From: an uncultured Saprospiraceae bacterium
GTDB lineage: Bacteria; Bacteroidota; Bacteroidia; Chitinophagales; Saprospiraceae
DNA: 6,666 bases
Direction of reading: 5' to 3'
Assembly: GCA_938044055.1 (NCBI GenBank)
Contig: CALIQO010000662.1
Location: 1-6,666 of the forward strand
The translations under genes were made by a program, and so were the position numbers. Below the pieces are notes generated by a model. It was not told the DNA's origin and made no database searches. It worked only from the letters and a program-made list of their open reading frames with translations. Of the stretch, positions 1-6,666 are shown in pieces. Position 1 is the stretch's first letter. Each line of letters opens with the position of its first letter.

Positions 1-1070
1 CTGATCAGGGCACTCATACCGATAGCCAGTTGCTGGAGAGCTGACTTGACACTCATGAAACTTCCTCGATTAGCCGTAGGAGCGGCGGCAGTGATAAGGG
101 CATTAGGAGCAATCATACGACCACTTGCTAAAATAAAAAACAAAGTAGTATAGCATAAGCCTATCCAGATAGGAACAAGGCTTAAGTGGGTAATGAGTAA
201 GGTCGGGATAAATGAAAGAACCATCATAACAGAGAATACTTTCATTACGCCGATTCGATCGGTCAGTTTTCCTATAAGAGGGGCAGAAAAAATAGTCGCT
301 ACACCACCTAGGAAAAATTGATACGATATTTCTACTTGAGTAAATCCTACATTCTTAATCATGTAAGGAGAGATAAAAGGTATAATGAGAAAATGGGCAA
401 GGATGAGTACGCCACCTGCTATCAATGCATTGACTTGGTTTTTGTCGCTGGTTATGGCAGTTATGGTCTGTGTCATACTTGGCTTTTTCTCAATAGCTGA
501 GAAGTGATTAGTCATCTTAGGGAAAACAAGCCAGATGATGGCAGAGATAACAAGTCCTAGAATCCCTATGATCATAAAAGGCAATTGCCAGGTACTTTTA
601 GCCGCAAGAAATAGACCGATGGGAATACCCAGTGCAGAAGCAGCTGAGAATGCTGCGAATAAAATACCCATAGCTGCTCCTCTTTCTTTAAATAGATATA
701 GATCACTTACTATTGACAATACGATGGCGCCAATTACTCCTCCAAATAAGCCTGTGAGAAACCTTAGCCCTAATAGCATTTCATAACCACTTGCGAAAGC
801 GCACAATAAAGTACCTATTGCGAAACCTATATATGCCGTCAAGAATGCTTTCTTCCGGTCGAATCTATCGATCAAGAAAGTGCCTAATATACTTGATAAG
901 AATGCCGCGAATGCATATGCTGAAACGAGGTAAGAAAACTCACTAGCCGATATATTAAACTCTTCTATGAATATATCACCTAGCGGCATAATCAACATTG
1001 AATCAACTATGTGTGTAAAATTGACAGTAGCAAGAATGAAAAGTATGGCTTTTCTATTGGTTATGGGCAT
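1..1070 (-). CDS. MFS transporter, DHA1-like (C-terminus cut by window edge)
   Basis: Read from the ATG at 1070, an open frame of 356 codons continues past the left edge. It encodes a major facilitator superfamily permease of the inner membrane, probably a proton-driven exporter; the substrate cannot be told. Visible marks are a first-helix segment HIVDSMLIMPLG (residues 20-31); an MFS motif A after helix 2 (GTFLIDRFDRKKA, 63-75), with a second copy in the C-terminal half (GKLTDRIGVMK, 267-277); a helix-4 motif with R103 (LRFLTGLFGG, 102-111); and a glycine/proline-rich helix 5 (SALGIPIGLF, 145-154) resembling the antiporter motif C. A hydrophilic central loop lies at about 184-211. About eleven helices are visible; the family is usually near 400 residues, so roughly 40 residues (the last one or two helices) lie outside. 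The start lies 9 bases after the stop of the upstream isomerase-like gene, so it is probably the last or a late gene of that transcript. Family call is firm; drug versus sugar or metabolite export is open. Confidence 0.92.
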   Translation of the reverse strand, partial: MPITNRKAILFILATVNFTHIVDSMLIMPLGDIFIEEFNISASEFSYLVSAYAFAAFLSSILGTFLIDRFDRKKAFLTAYIGFAIGTLLCAFASGYEMLLGLRFLTGLFGGVIGAIVLSIVSDLYLFKERGAAMGILFAAFSAASALGIPIGLFLAAKSTWQLPFMIIGILGLVISAIIWLVFPKMTNHFSAIEKKPSMTQTITAITSDKNQVNALIAGGVLILAHFLIIPFISPYMIKNVGFTQVEISYQFFLGGVATIFSAPLIGKLTDRIGVMKVFSVMMVLSFIPTLLITHLSLVPIWIGLCYTTLFFILASGRMIAPNALITAAAPTANRGSFMSVKSALQQLAIGMSALI

Positions 1071-1079
1071 GCAGATTAC

Positions 1080-1382
1080 CTAGTTTAATGACATAGCAGG
1101 AATGAACTGAACCGTCTCATGAAACATGAGTTCAGTGTAATCGAACTGCATATAGGGAGTCATAGGTAGGCGATCGAGGAGGGAGATCAATTCGCTTTCC
1201 GAATCGGCGAAGAAAATGCCCCATATCTTGGATCTATTATGTGCAAGAGTGTAGGATAATAACTTCCCTTCTACGAAAAGATCATGTACAACTATTCTCT
1301 GGTCATTGACCATCTCTTCTAGTTCAGCCGGAAAGGGCTGAGGAACTTGAAATTCAACCATGTATTTATATCGACCTTCCAT
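1080..1382 (-). CDS. Small muconolactone delta-isomerase-like protein (dimeric alpha/beta-barrel type)
   Basis: A 100-residue soluble protein without signal peptide or membrane helix. The segment LLDRLPMTPYMQFDYTEL (68-85) matches the family pattern in which a helix is followed by a 'P-x-x-PYM' turn and a last beta strand, as in muconolactone isomerase (CatC); length also fits (about 90-100 residues). The N-terminal strand VEFQVPQPFP, a helix over residues 20-33 and the IWGIFFADSESEL strand-helix unit complete a ferredoxin-like fold. True CatC acts in the catechol branch of the beta-ketoadipate pathway, but no catA, catB or other aromatic-degradation gene is nearby, so that reaction should not be assumed. 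The first ATG is 2 bases after the stop of the lipoprotein gene; a second ATG (residue 8, at 1361) sits directly before the conserved VEFQVP strand and could be the real start, giving 93 residues. Fold assignment is fairly sure; function unknown. Confidence 0.75.
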   Translation of the reverse strand: MEGRYKYMVEFQVPQPFPAELEEMVNDQRIVVHDLFVEGKLLSYTLAHNRSKIWGIFFADSESELISLLDRLPMTPYMQFDYTELMFHETVQFIPAMSLN

Positions 1383-1384
1383 AT

Positions 1385-1921
1385 TTAATTGTCTACATCG
1401 AAAACAGCATAATTGAAGATAAGTTTATTTTGCAAATCTAAAGGAGTTGAATTCCTTAATGTTATTCTTATTTCAAGATCGATTACATCTTCACGTAAGA
1501 TATCTACCAGCTCTGTAATAGAAGAAAAGAGCCTCAATTCACCGGATTGATTAAAAGGAATGTTTTCTAAAAAGAACATTTCTTTATTTAGGTCAGAATC
1601 TGATTGCGAAATTGCTCTCACAGAAACTCGACTCATAAATGAAAAATCTCCTACTTGTCCAGAAGAAGCTATGGTTGCTCGAGTAGCACCTATAGATACA
1701 ACATCAGATTCAGAGAATCCATTAGTCGTTAAGCCTGATCTAAAGAATGTAGGTACATCTCGGATGACGAAAACGTGGGTCTCGATGGTATTTAATCCGC
1801 CAGGTAGAATAAAGTTTACTTCATTCTGCACCTCAAACAGTGGTGTTCTATCTGAGGAACACCCTACCATGAAAAGCATCAAGGCAAAAAATAGGAATCG
1901 ACTTGCAATAGATTTTGGCAT
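1385..1921 (-). CDS. Putative lipoprotein of unknown function
   Basis: A 178-residue protein with a typical lipoprotein signal: charged start MPKSIASR, hydrophobic core FLFFALMLFMVG (9-20) and the lipobox cysteine C21 (MVGC). Residues +2 and +3 are serine, so there is no aspartate retention signal, and no clear acidic surface-export motif follows; the likely place is the periplasmic face of the outer membrane. The mature part has no cysteine and no predicted membrane segment. It alternates short hydrophobic and polar runs (such as THVFVIRDVPTFF at 48-60, LEIRITLRN at 148-156 and KLIFNYAVFDVD at 166-177), which suggests a mostly beta, sandwich-like domain. I do not recognise a named family. 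It is probably the first gene of the unit with the isomerase-like and MFS genes, as the region upstream is a divergent spacer. A long plus-strand open frame overlapping it is taken as a shadow because the signal peptide and lipobox support this strand. Confidence 0.85.
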   Translation of the reverse strand: MPKSIASRFLFFALMLFMVGCSSDRTPLFEVQNEVNFILPGGLNTIETHVFVIRDVPTFFRSGLTTNGFSESDVVSIGATRATIASSGQVGDFSFMSRVSVRAISQSDSDLNKEMFFLENIPFNQSGELRLFSSITELVDILREDVIDLEIRITLRNSTPLDLQNKLIFNYAVFDVDN

Positions 1922-2069
1922 TCAGATTTTTATAACTTCAATGATATAACGGTTCAATAATGCATTTTCTTCCTGGAAAACCATATTTTAAATCATAAAA
2001 TTTCTAATTTCCACAATACATTAAGATAAGAGGGGGTTACATCCCTTCTTGACCCTAAAACGATAAACA
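1922..2069. promoter_or_regulatory. Divergent intergenic region between the lipoprotein unit and the GCS2-CBS gene
   Basis: This 148-base AT-rich spacer separates two divergent starts and should hold promoters for both. I looked for the Bacteroidota pattern (TTTG or TTG near -33 and TAnnTTTG near -7) on both strands and found no convincing match, so no promoter is placed. The plus-strand start at 2070 is preceded by an A-rich stretch (CCTAAAACGATAAACA) with no Shine-Dalgarno sequence, as is common in this phylum. An imperfect inverted repeat (AAGAGGG at 2028-2034 against CCCTTCTT at 2043-2050, one bulged base) lies close to that start; it could be an operator or a leader hairpin, or chance. 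Confidence 0.4.
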
Positions 2070-3980
2070 ATGGGAGAGCAGAAGGTATCCTTGGTGTCGA
2101 ACCAAAAGCAGATGCAGAAATTCGTTAAGTCGCTTCTAGCAGATGTTCAATCACTTGAGTATATGCTTGAGAATCGATGGTTCGAGAATGACATTACCCG
2201 TATAGGAGCAGAGCAAGAAATGGTCATGGTAGACAATAGTACCATCCGCCCAGCATGTATAGCAGTAGAAGCACTAGAGGCCATGAAAGAGTATGATTGG
2301 GTGGAGACAGAGCTTGCTAAGTTTAATTTAGAAACCAATCTTAATCCTCGAGAACTGAAAGGATCTTGTTTTTCAGAACTTGAAACAGAGAATCGCGATA
2401 AGCTTATTAAAATTCAAGAAAAGCTAGATGATTTCAACGCATCTATCGTGCTTACCGGCATCCTACCTACGTTGCGTAAGCACCATCTTGAAATGTCTAA
2501 CTTGACGCCTAAGAAACGATACTATGCGTTGATGGAAGCAATGAACAGCCAGTTGATAGGAAATGCATTTGAGTTGAGGATTGATGGGATAGATGAATTG
2601 TTGATAAAACACAATTCGCCACTTTTAGAGGCTGTTAATACAAGTTTTCAGATTCACTTACAAGTGTCGCAAGACGAGTTCGTCAAGATGTACAATATAG
2701 CACAGGCGATAACTGGACCTGTAATGGCTATTGCATCTAATTCACCATTGGTTTTCGGGAAGCGACTCTGGCATGAGTCACGTATTGCAATGTTCCAGCA
2801 AGCCATAGATACACGGACGACTCATGACCATATGAGAGAGCGATCTCCGCGGGTAAGTTTCGGAAAAGACTGGATTAGAGATTCGGTTATGGATATCTAT
2901 AAGGAAGATATATCTCGATTTAGAGTTCTTCTGAGTTCTGACGTAAAAGAAGATTCTCTTGCAATGATTAAGGAAGGGCAAGCTCCTAAACTGAGGGCAT
3001 TGCAGGTACATAACTCTACAGTTTATAGATGGAATCGTCCTTGCTATGGTATCAGCGACAATGGAAAACCTCACTTAAGAATAGAGAATCGGGTTATACC
3101 ATCTGGACCTACCGTTATAGACGAAGTATCTAATGCTTGCTTCTGGTTAGGATTGATGATAGGTATGGGGAATAAAGTAGATGATATTTCGCAGAAAATG
3201 CAGTTCGATGATGTCAGGGACAATTTTATGAAAGCGGCTAAGTTCGGAATCGATACGAAATTCAATTGGTGGGGAGATAAGAAATATAGTGCTGTGGATT
3301 TAATACAGCAAGAATTAATTCCGATTGCAAGAGAAGGACTTGAAAGTAGGAATGTAGATACGGCTGATATTGACAAGTATCTAGGAGTTATAGAAGACAG
3401 AACTAAAGCTCATATGACAGGAGCCAGATGGATTCTAAGAGCCTATACGGATTTTAAAAGCAAGACTTCTCCAGATGAAGCGCTTAATGCGCTGACATCA
3501 TGTATTGTTAAAAATCAGAAAAGTGAGAATCCGATCCACACATGGCCAGATCCAGACATCAACGATTTTAAAACATATATTCCTACAGCGATGAAGGTTG
3601 AGGAGTTTATGATCACTGATTTATTCACCGTGCAGAAAACGGATATTGTAGAGCTTGTTGCAGAGATGATGGACTGGAAGAAAATTGATTATACACCTGT
3701 AGAAGATAATAAAGGGACCCTTGTCGGACTGGTTACTTCTAAACAGATCTTGAGATACATGATCAAGAAGAGCCGTTCTAGAAAAAATGTAACTGCTGAA
3801 GATATCATGGAACCTAATCCGGTCACCATACACCCAGATCAATCTATTCTTGAGGCAATGGAGATTATGCGAGATAAAGAAGTAGGATGCTTGCCAGTTG
3901 TAAAAGAGAACGAACTTATAGGTATAGTTACCCACGAGGACATTCTTGCCATTTCATCGAGGTTGCTGCAGAAATTATAA
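2070..3980 (+). CDS. GCS2-family carboxylate-amine ligase fused to two CBS domains
   Basis: A 636-residue cytoplasmic protein in two parts. Residues about 30-480 form a glutamate-cysteine ligase family 2 domain (glutamine-synthetase-like fold), which joins a carboxylate to an amine using ATP. Expected metal and nucleotide positions are present: GAEQEMVMVD (46-55, with E48 and E50), NLETNLNP (86-93, E88), SFQIHLQVS (192-200, H196) and HLRIENRVIPSGPT (335-348, R337, E339, R341). Residues about 508-566 and 576-632 form a CBS pair ending in GLVTSKQIL and GIVTHEDIL; such pairs usually bind AMP, ATP or related nucleotides and control the attached domain. The second repeat keeps the usual Asp (D624), while the first has Gln (Q559). 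The substrate cannot be read from sequence: glutamate plus cysteine is possible, but many GCS2 proteins are not glutathione enzymes and no glutathione synthetase is in the window. The gene stands alone, with opposite-strand genes on both sides. Confidence 0.93.
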   Translation: MGEQKVSLVSNQKQMQKFVKSLLADVQSLEYMLENRWFENDITRIGAEQEMVMVDNSTIRPACIAVEALEAMKEYDWVETELAKFNLETNLNPRELKGSCFSELETENRDKLIKIQEKLDDFNASIVLTGILPTLRKHHLEMSNLTPKKRYYALMEAMNSQLIGNAFELRIDGIDELLIKHNSPLLEAVNTSFQIHLQVSQDEFVKMYNIAQAITGPVMAIASNSPLVFGKRLWHESRIAMFQQAIDTRTTHDHMRERSPRVSFGKDWIRDSVMDIYKEDISRFRVLLSSDVKEDSLAMIKEGQAPKLRALQVHNSTVYRWNRPCYGISDNGKPHLRIENRVIPSGPTVIDEVSNACFWLGLMIGMGNKVDDISQKMQFDDVRDNFMKAAKFGIDTKFNWWGDKKYSAVDLIQQELIPIAREGLESRNVDTADIDKYLGVIEDRTKAHMTGARWILRAYTDFKSKTSPDEALNALTSCIVKNQKSENPIHTWPDPDINDFKTYIPTAMKVEEFMITDLFTVQKTDIVELVAEMMDWKKIDYTPVEDNKGTLVGLVTSKQILRYMIKKSRSRKNVTAEDIMEPNPVTIHPDQSILEAMEIMRDKEVGCLPVVKENELIGIVTHEDILAISSRLLQKL

Positions 3981-4005
3981 CTTATTCTGTATTCAACTTC
4001 AGCAA
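3963..4005. repeat. Inverted repeat across the convergent stop codons; weak bidirectional terminator candidate
   Basis: Arms TTGCTGCAG (3963-3971) and CTTCAGCAA (3997-4005) are complementary at 8 of 9 positions, with a 25-base spacer. The spacer contains both UAA stop codons, which form a small palindrome (ATAA-C-TTAT, 3977-3985). Only one base separates the two genes, so any hairpin must use coding sequence at both ends. There is no run of T after either arm, so this is not a standard intrinsic terminator, and the long spacer weakens it. The arms are directly visible; the role is inferred. Confidence 0.35.
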
Positions 4006-6216
4006 TACTTTCTCAGTAACTAGGTGACGATTGCCCTCCCTCATATGGGTGATCGGAAGAAGTGAAGTATCTTCATCTATACCATTATAACGCGTATGAA
4101 GAATTGCCTCTAGCCCATTCTCAGTTTCTATAGAAATCGAAATGGAATCACCCGGGTATCCAGCCCACGCAAGTCTGAAAAAGTCTCTTTCTTGATTAAA
4201 TGGGAGCACTTCATTATTCAAGGTAATCGATTTCATGCCTGAGATATCCTCGATCAGAAAATCTGTTTCTACAGCATCTCTGGTATGAATTGTAAGTTCT
4301 ATATTTTCTGTTGTTGAATCAATCTCCTGGGTGTAGGTCGCGTAATCCCATGGATGCTTTACATCGGCTTCAGTCACATATACACCATAGTTCCATGGTA
4401 GATTTAGACTGTCTTCTTTCATACCTGATAATAAGTACTTGTTGCCTTCATTGACTCGATCAAGATAAGTTGAGTAATACGTTTTATCTGTTTCTAAATC
4501 GTGGTAGGTATTTAATGTTGAAGGCAACTTATGCTCAGCTGTAGGAGTAGAAGTTATGTGCCCATATACGATACTACCTAGTACAATAACGATTGCTAAG
4601 TAACCAGGAAGGTGGTCTTTAGATGTCCATAGTTTTGGAAAAAACAGCAAACTTACCAAGCAGAAAATATAGGCTAGTATGGCGTAAAACGAGGCACCGC
4701 TATGACTAAATGCTAAGTAAAGAGTTGTTAATAAAACAGCCCACATAGAATAACATAAGAATACTCCTAAACTTGAAGAAATAAGATTGAGTTTCTCCGG
4801 AATGAAAACATTTGCGCAAGCGGAAATACCATAAGCAAATAGAGGAATATAGAAAACGTAAGATGCCGATGGCATCGCGAATTCCATGGCAATAGAAAGA
4901 ATGAGAAATAGTATTGCCGTTGCATATGAGAAATTATAGGGATGGACTTTTTTATTGAACAATACCATGACTAAAGCAAGGGACATCATAGAGATTCCTA
5001 AGTAAGTAATGGCATATACTTCATGATTGTAAAATTGTCCTGCATAAAATTCGTAATAGTGAGGATATACTGCGGTGATAACTGCATGCATTCCTAAACA
5101 CGAAATAACCGCTATTCCTAGACCTAAAAGTAGTGTCATAAATACCTTTATTGCATCAGGAATATGAAGGTTTTTCTTTTTAATACCGTTATATGTGAGG
5201 AAAATTAATGCAAGTATACTTAGAGCAATCCACAATAGATCGAGACCAGAAGGATAGTATATCAAGAATCCTAGTGCATTGAAAAAAGTGGCATTGCCTT
5301 CTGGCTGAATTGAAAAGTCATAGTCACCGAAGTGCAGTGCTTGTGTATACATATAATCCCCACTATGCTGGAAACTACCCATGTCTATGTTCGCCACATT
5401 GTCTAGCGGACTGTGATAGTAAGTGAAGCCATCTATGAATGCATGGTTGATTCCAGGTACACCTCTGTCAAGGTACAAGGTTAGGTCTGTACCATTGGGC
5501 ATACGATTGTATACTTCATAGGACAAGGAGTTAGCTATGGGCTTAGATGTCGCTTTCGCAAATGCTTCTACTAACCAGTAATTGTTGTTGCTCCATTCGA
5601 ATCCATAAGATGCTCCAGAATTGCCTCTTGCTTCGAAGTTTAAAACAACACCTATAGAATCTAAATTAAAATTTTCTGTATATGCTTGTGCTCCGAAAAG
5701 AGCTTCTTCCTCACCATCTGAAACATAAAAAACAATGTCGTTTTTAAAAGTTTTATCTTTTATCAATGCTGCCACTTCAAGCATGGATGCAACCGCATGT
5801 CCATCATCGGCTGCGCCTGGTGAGTCTGTAACTGTATCGTAATGGCCAGAAATAAATACTTGCTTATTACCTATAGTTCCTTTCTTGACTACTAGTATGT
5901 TTTCGGTTTTCCCTAGAAAGTAGTTGTTGTCACTCCAGGTACGCCTGGACTCTCCTATAAAGAGTCTAGGTTGATATCCCAGGTTACGGAATTCTTGCAT
6001 GATATAATCTCTCTTTTCTGCAAGGGCTGCGGTTCCTATAGCATGCGGTCGATCACTTATTTTTTCAAGATGAGTCTTAGCTCTAGTGGCTGAAAATGCT
6101 CCAGATTCTTCTTCTACTCTAGGTGGAGAATCTAGCCATAGACCAGTAAGGGATGCTAAAGCAATAAGTACAGCAATGAATACCTGGATGAATATTTTTT
6201 GGTGTCGATTTTCCAT
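3982..6216 (-). CDS. Membrane-anchored M28 zinc metallopeptidase, Pff1/ERMP1-like
   Basis: A 744-residue inner-membrane protein. One helix (about 8-28) is followed by an M28 peptidase domain (about 40-300), then eight more helices (about 322-343, 355-383, 399-420, 430-447, 452-471, 480-503, 509-526, 538-553) and a C-terminal domain (554-744). Co-catalytic zinc positions fit M28: H125 in SGHYDT, bridging D137 in PGAADDG, E169 (base) and E170 (ligand) in DGEEEALFG, E195 in NFEARG and H268 in YYHSPLDN. Loop charges (KKK after helix 2, NKK after helix 4, SKDH after helix 8) put the peptidase and the tail domain in the periplasm. The architecture matches the vacuolar or ER proteases Pff1 and ERMP1, which also have an M28 domain and nine helices. 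It is probably an aminopeptidase or related exopeptidase; the substrate is unknown. The start is 14 bases after the stop of the oxidoreductase gene, suggesting one transcript. All active-site residues are intact. Confidence 0.93.
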   Translation of the reverse strand: MENRHQKIFIQVFIAVLIALASLTGLWLDSPPRVEEESGAFSATRAKTHLEKISDRPHAIGTAALAEKRDYIMQEFRNLGYQPRLFIGESRRTWSDNNYFLGKTENILVVKKGTIGNKQVFISGHYDTVTDSPGAADDGHAVASMLEVAALIKDKTFKNDIVFYVSDGEEEALFGAQAYTENFNLDSIGVVLNFEARGNSGASYGFEWSNNNYWLVEAFAKATSKPIANSLSYEVYNRMPNGTDLTLYLDRGVPGINHAFIDGFTYYHSPLDNVANIDMGSFQHSGDYMYTQALHFGDYDFSIQPEGNATFFNALGFLIYYPSGLDLLWIALSILALIFLTYNGIKKKNLHIPDAIKVFMTLLLGLGIAVISCLGMHAVITAVYPHYYEFYAGQFYNHEVYAITYLGISMMSLALVMVLFNKKVHPYNFSYATAILFLILSIAMEFAMPSASYVFYIPLFAYGISACANVFIPEKLNLISSSLGVFLCYSMWAVLLTTLYLAFSHSGASFYAILAYIFCLVSLLFFPKLWTSKDHLPGYLAIVIVLGSIVYGHITSTPTAEHKLPSTLNTYHDLETDKTYYSTYLDRVNEGNKYLLSGMKEDSLNLPWNYGVYVTEADVKHPWDYATYTQEIDSTTENIELTIHTRDAVETDFLIEDISGMKSITLNNEVLPFNQERDFFRLAWAGYPGDSISISIETENGLEAILHTRYNGIDEDTSLLPITHMREGNRHLVTEKVLLKLNTE

Positions 6217-6230
6217 GCGAAGTTTGAGAG

Positions 6231-6666
6231 TTAAATGTTAATCGATAATTCTGGTGTGTATCCTATATCATCAAGAATGTGATCTATGATTTTACTGATA
6301 GCAAGACTCTGCATAGGTGTATGAAAATCAGAATGTAACTTTCCATTTTTAATATCATCACTCATAGCCATAATCTCGTGATAGTATCCCGTATCCATAT
6401 AAGGTAGAGTAATCTTTTCTTGGTATCCGTCTTTTTTCTCTATAAAAAACTCTTGAGCCTTCCAGTGCATAGGCATAGTAATTGTGCCTTCGTTGCCATA
6501 CAAGATGGCTGTATGATTCATGTCTAGGTTTATGCTGCATGTAAGTACAGCAATAGCGTCGTCGTAATTTAGTATTGTAACTGTATGCCCGTCGACATCG
6601 GTGTGGGTAAGATTTCCTACACTTGATACTAGTTTCGGAACATACCCTAGGACATCCAGAGCAAGG
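6231..6666 (-). CDS. Gfo/Idh/MocA-family oxidoreductase, C-terminal part (start lies beyond the right edge)
   Basis: An open frame enters from the right edge and ends at the TAA at 6231-6233, showing the last 144 residues. It begins LALDVLGYVPKLVSS and continues with a D-x-D-G segment (TDVDGHTVTILNYDD), NHTAILYGNEGTITMP and a C-terminal helix with ISKIIDHILDDIGY. These match the C-terminal alpha/beta domain of NAD(P)-dependent oxidoreductases related to glucose-fructose oxidoreductase and dihydrodiol dehydrogenase, in which the open-faced sheet forms the dimer and substrate site and 'ILYGNEGTI' is a typical stretch ('iyGt.G.i'). The Rossmann half and the catalytic lysine are outside the window, so substrate and activity cannot be judged. 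An internal ATG at 6521 would give only 96 residues and is not the true start, because family-like sequence continues upstream without a stop. It probably shares a transcript with the M28 peptidase gene downstream. Confidence 0.88.
   Translation of the reverse strand, partial: LALDVLGYVPKLVSSVGNLTHTDVDGHTVTILNYDDAIAVLTCSINLDMNHTAILYGNEGTITMPMHWKAQEFFIEKKDGYQEKITLPYMDTGYYHEIMAMSDDIKNGKLHSDFHTPMQSLAISKIIDHILDDIGYTPELSINI

Noticed and set aside
318..500. 60-codon plus-strand open frame
   Set aside because: It is also a shadow of the MFS gene and has no recognisable content.
535..786. 83-codon plus-strand open frame
   Set aside because: It lies inside the MFS gene, whose minus-strand translation carries motif A, the helix-4 motif and a continuous helix pattern; this is a shadow frame.
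1080..1382. Naming the small gene catC as a true muconolactone isomerase
   Set aside because: Only the fold pattern supports this; no catechol-pathway genes are nearby and I could not verify catalytic residues.
1560..1949. 129-codon plus-strand open frame opposite the lipoprotein gene
   Set aside because: It overlaps nearly all of a minus-strand gene with a clear signal peptide and lipobox, and its own translation shows no domain, membrane segment or family-like pattern.
1922..2069. Possible Bacteroidota-type promoters (TAnnTTTG) in the divergent spacer
   Set aside because: Only partial matches such as TAATTTCC were found, with no properly spaced upstream element, so none is called.
2778..3376. 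Two minus-strand open frames (98 and 101 codons) inside the GCS2-CBS gene
   Set aside because: Both lie wholly under conserved GCS2 sequence on the other strand and show no motifs of their own.
2070..3980. Naming the ligase gshA
   Set aside because: The fusion with CBS domains and the lack of a glutathione synthetase nearby leave the substrate open; the family includes enzymes with other products.
6358..6540. 60-codon minus-strand open frame overlapping the oxidoreductase
   Set aside because: It is in a different frame from the one that continues family-like sequence to the window edge; low-complexity shadow.

Overview
The window looks like chromosomal DNA from a member of the Bacteroidota, probably an environmental or marine-type lineage; I cannot place it more finely. 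The evidence is indirect. The DNA is AT-rich. Starts lack convincing Shine-Dalgarno sequences, and the GCS2-CBS start is preceded by an A-rich stretch. The protein types (a GCS2-CBS-CBS fusion, an NFEARG-type M28 peptidase with many membrane helices, a small muconolactone-isomerase-like protein) are ones I associate with that phylum. There is no sign of phage, transposon, CRISPR, tRNA or rRNA.

Layout, left to right. (1) Positions 1-1921 hold a tight three-gene unit read on the minus strand: a lipoprotein of unknown function (1921->1385), a 100-residue muconolactone-isomerase-like protein (1382->1080) and an MFS transporter (1070 to beyond the left edge). The spacings are 2 and 9 bases, so one transcript is very likely. 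(2) A 148-base divergent intergenic region (1922-2069) must carry promoters for both directions, but no clear consensus is visible. (3) A single plus-strand gene (2070-3980) encodes a 636-residue protein with an N-terminal glutamate-cysteine-ligase-family-2 (GCS2) domain and two C-terminal CBS domains. (4) Tail to tail with it, one base away, is a minus-strand gene (6216->3982) for a 744-residue M28 metallopeptidase with nine predicted membrane helices, built like eukaryotic Pff1/ERMP1. (5) Upstream of that peptidase, 14 bases away and in the same direction, is the C-terminal part of a Gfo/Idh/MocA-family oxidoreductase that runs off the right edge.

No pathway links all the genes. The lipoprotein/isomerase-like/MFS unit could be a small export or envelope operon. 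The oxidoreductase and the membrane peptidase appear to share a transcript. The GCS2-CBS gene stands alone and has the features of a carboxylate-amine ligase whose activity responds to adenine nucleotides. Coding density is very high; the only non-coding stretch of note is 1922-2069. I see nothing that amounts to an unmistakably new system. The most interesting items are the GCS2-CBS fusion with its uneven CBS pair, the bacterial ERMP1-like protease, and the one-base convergent junction with an inverted repeat across both stop codons.
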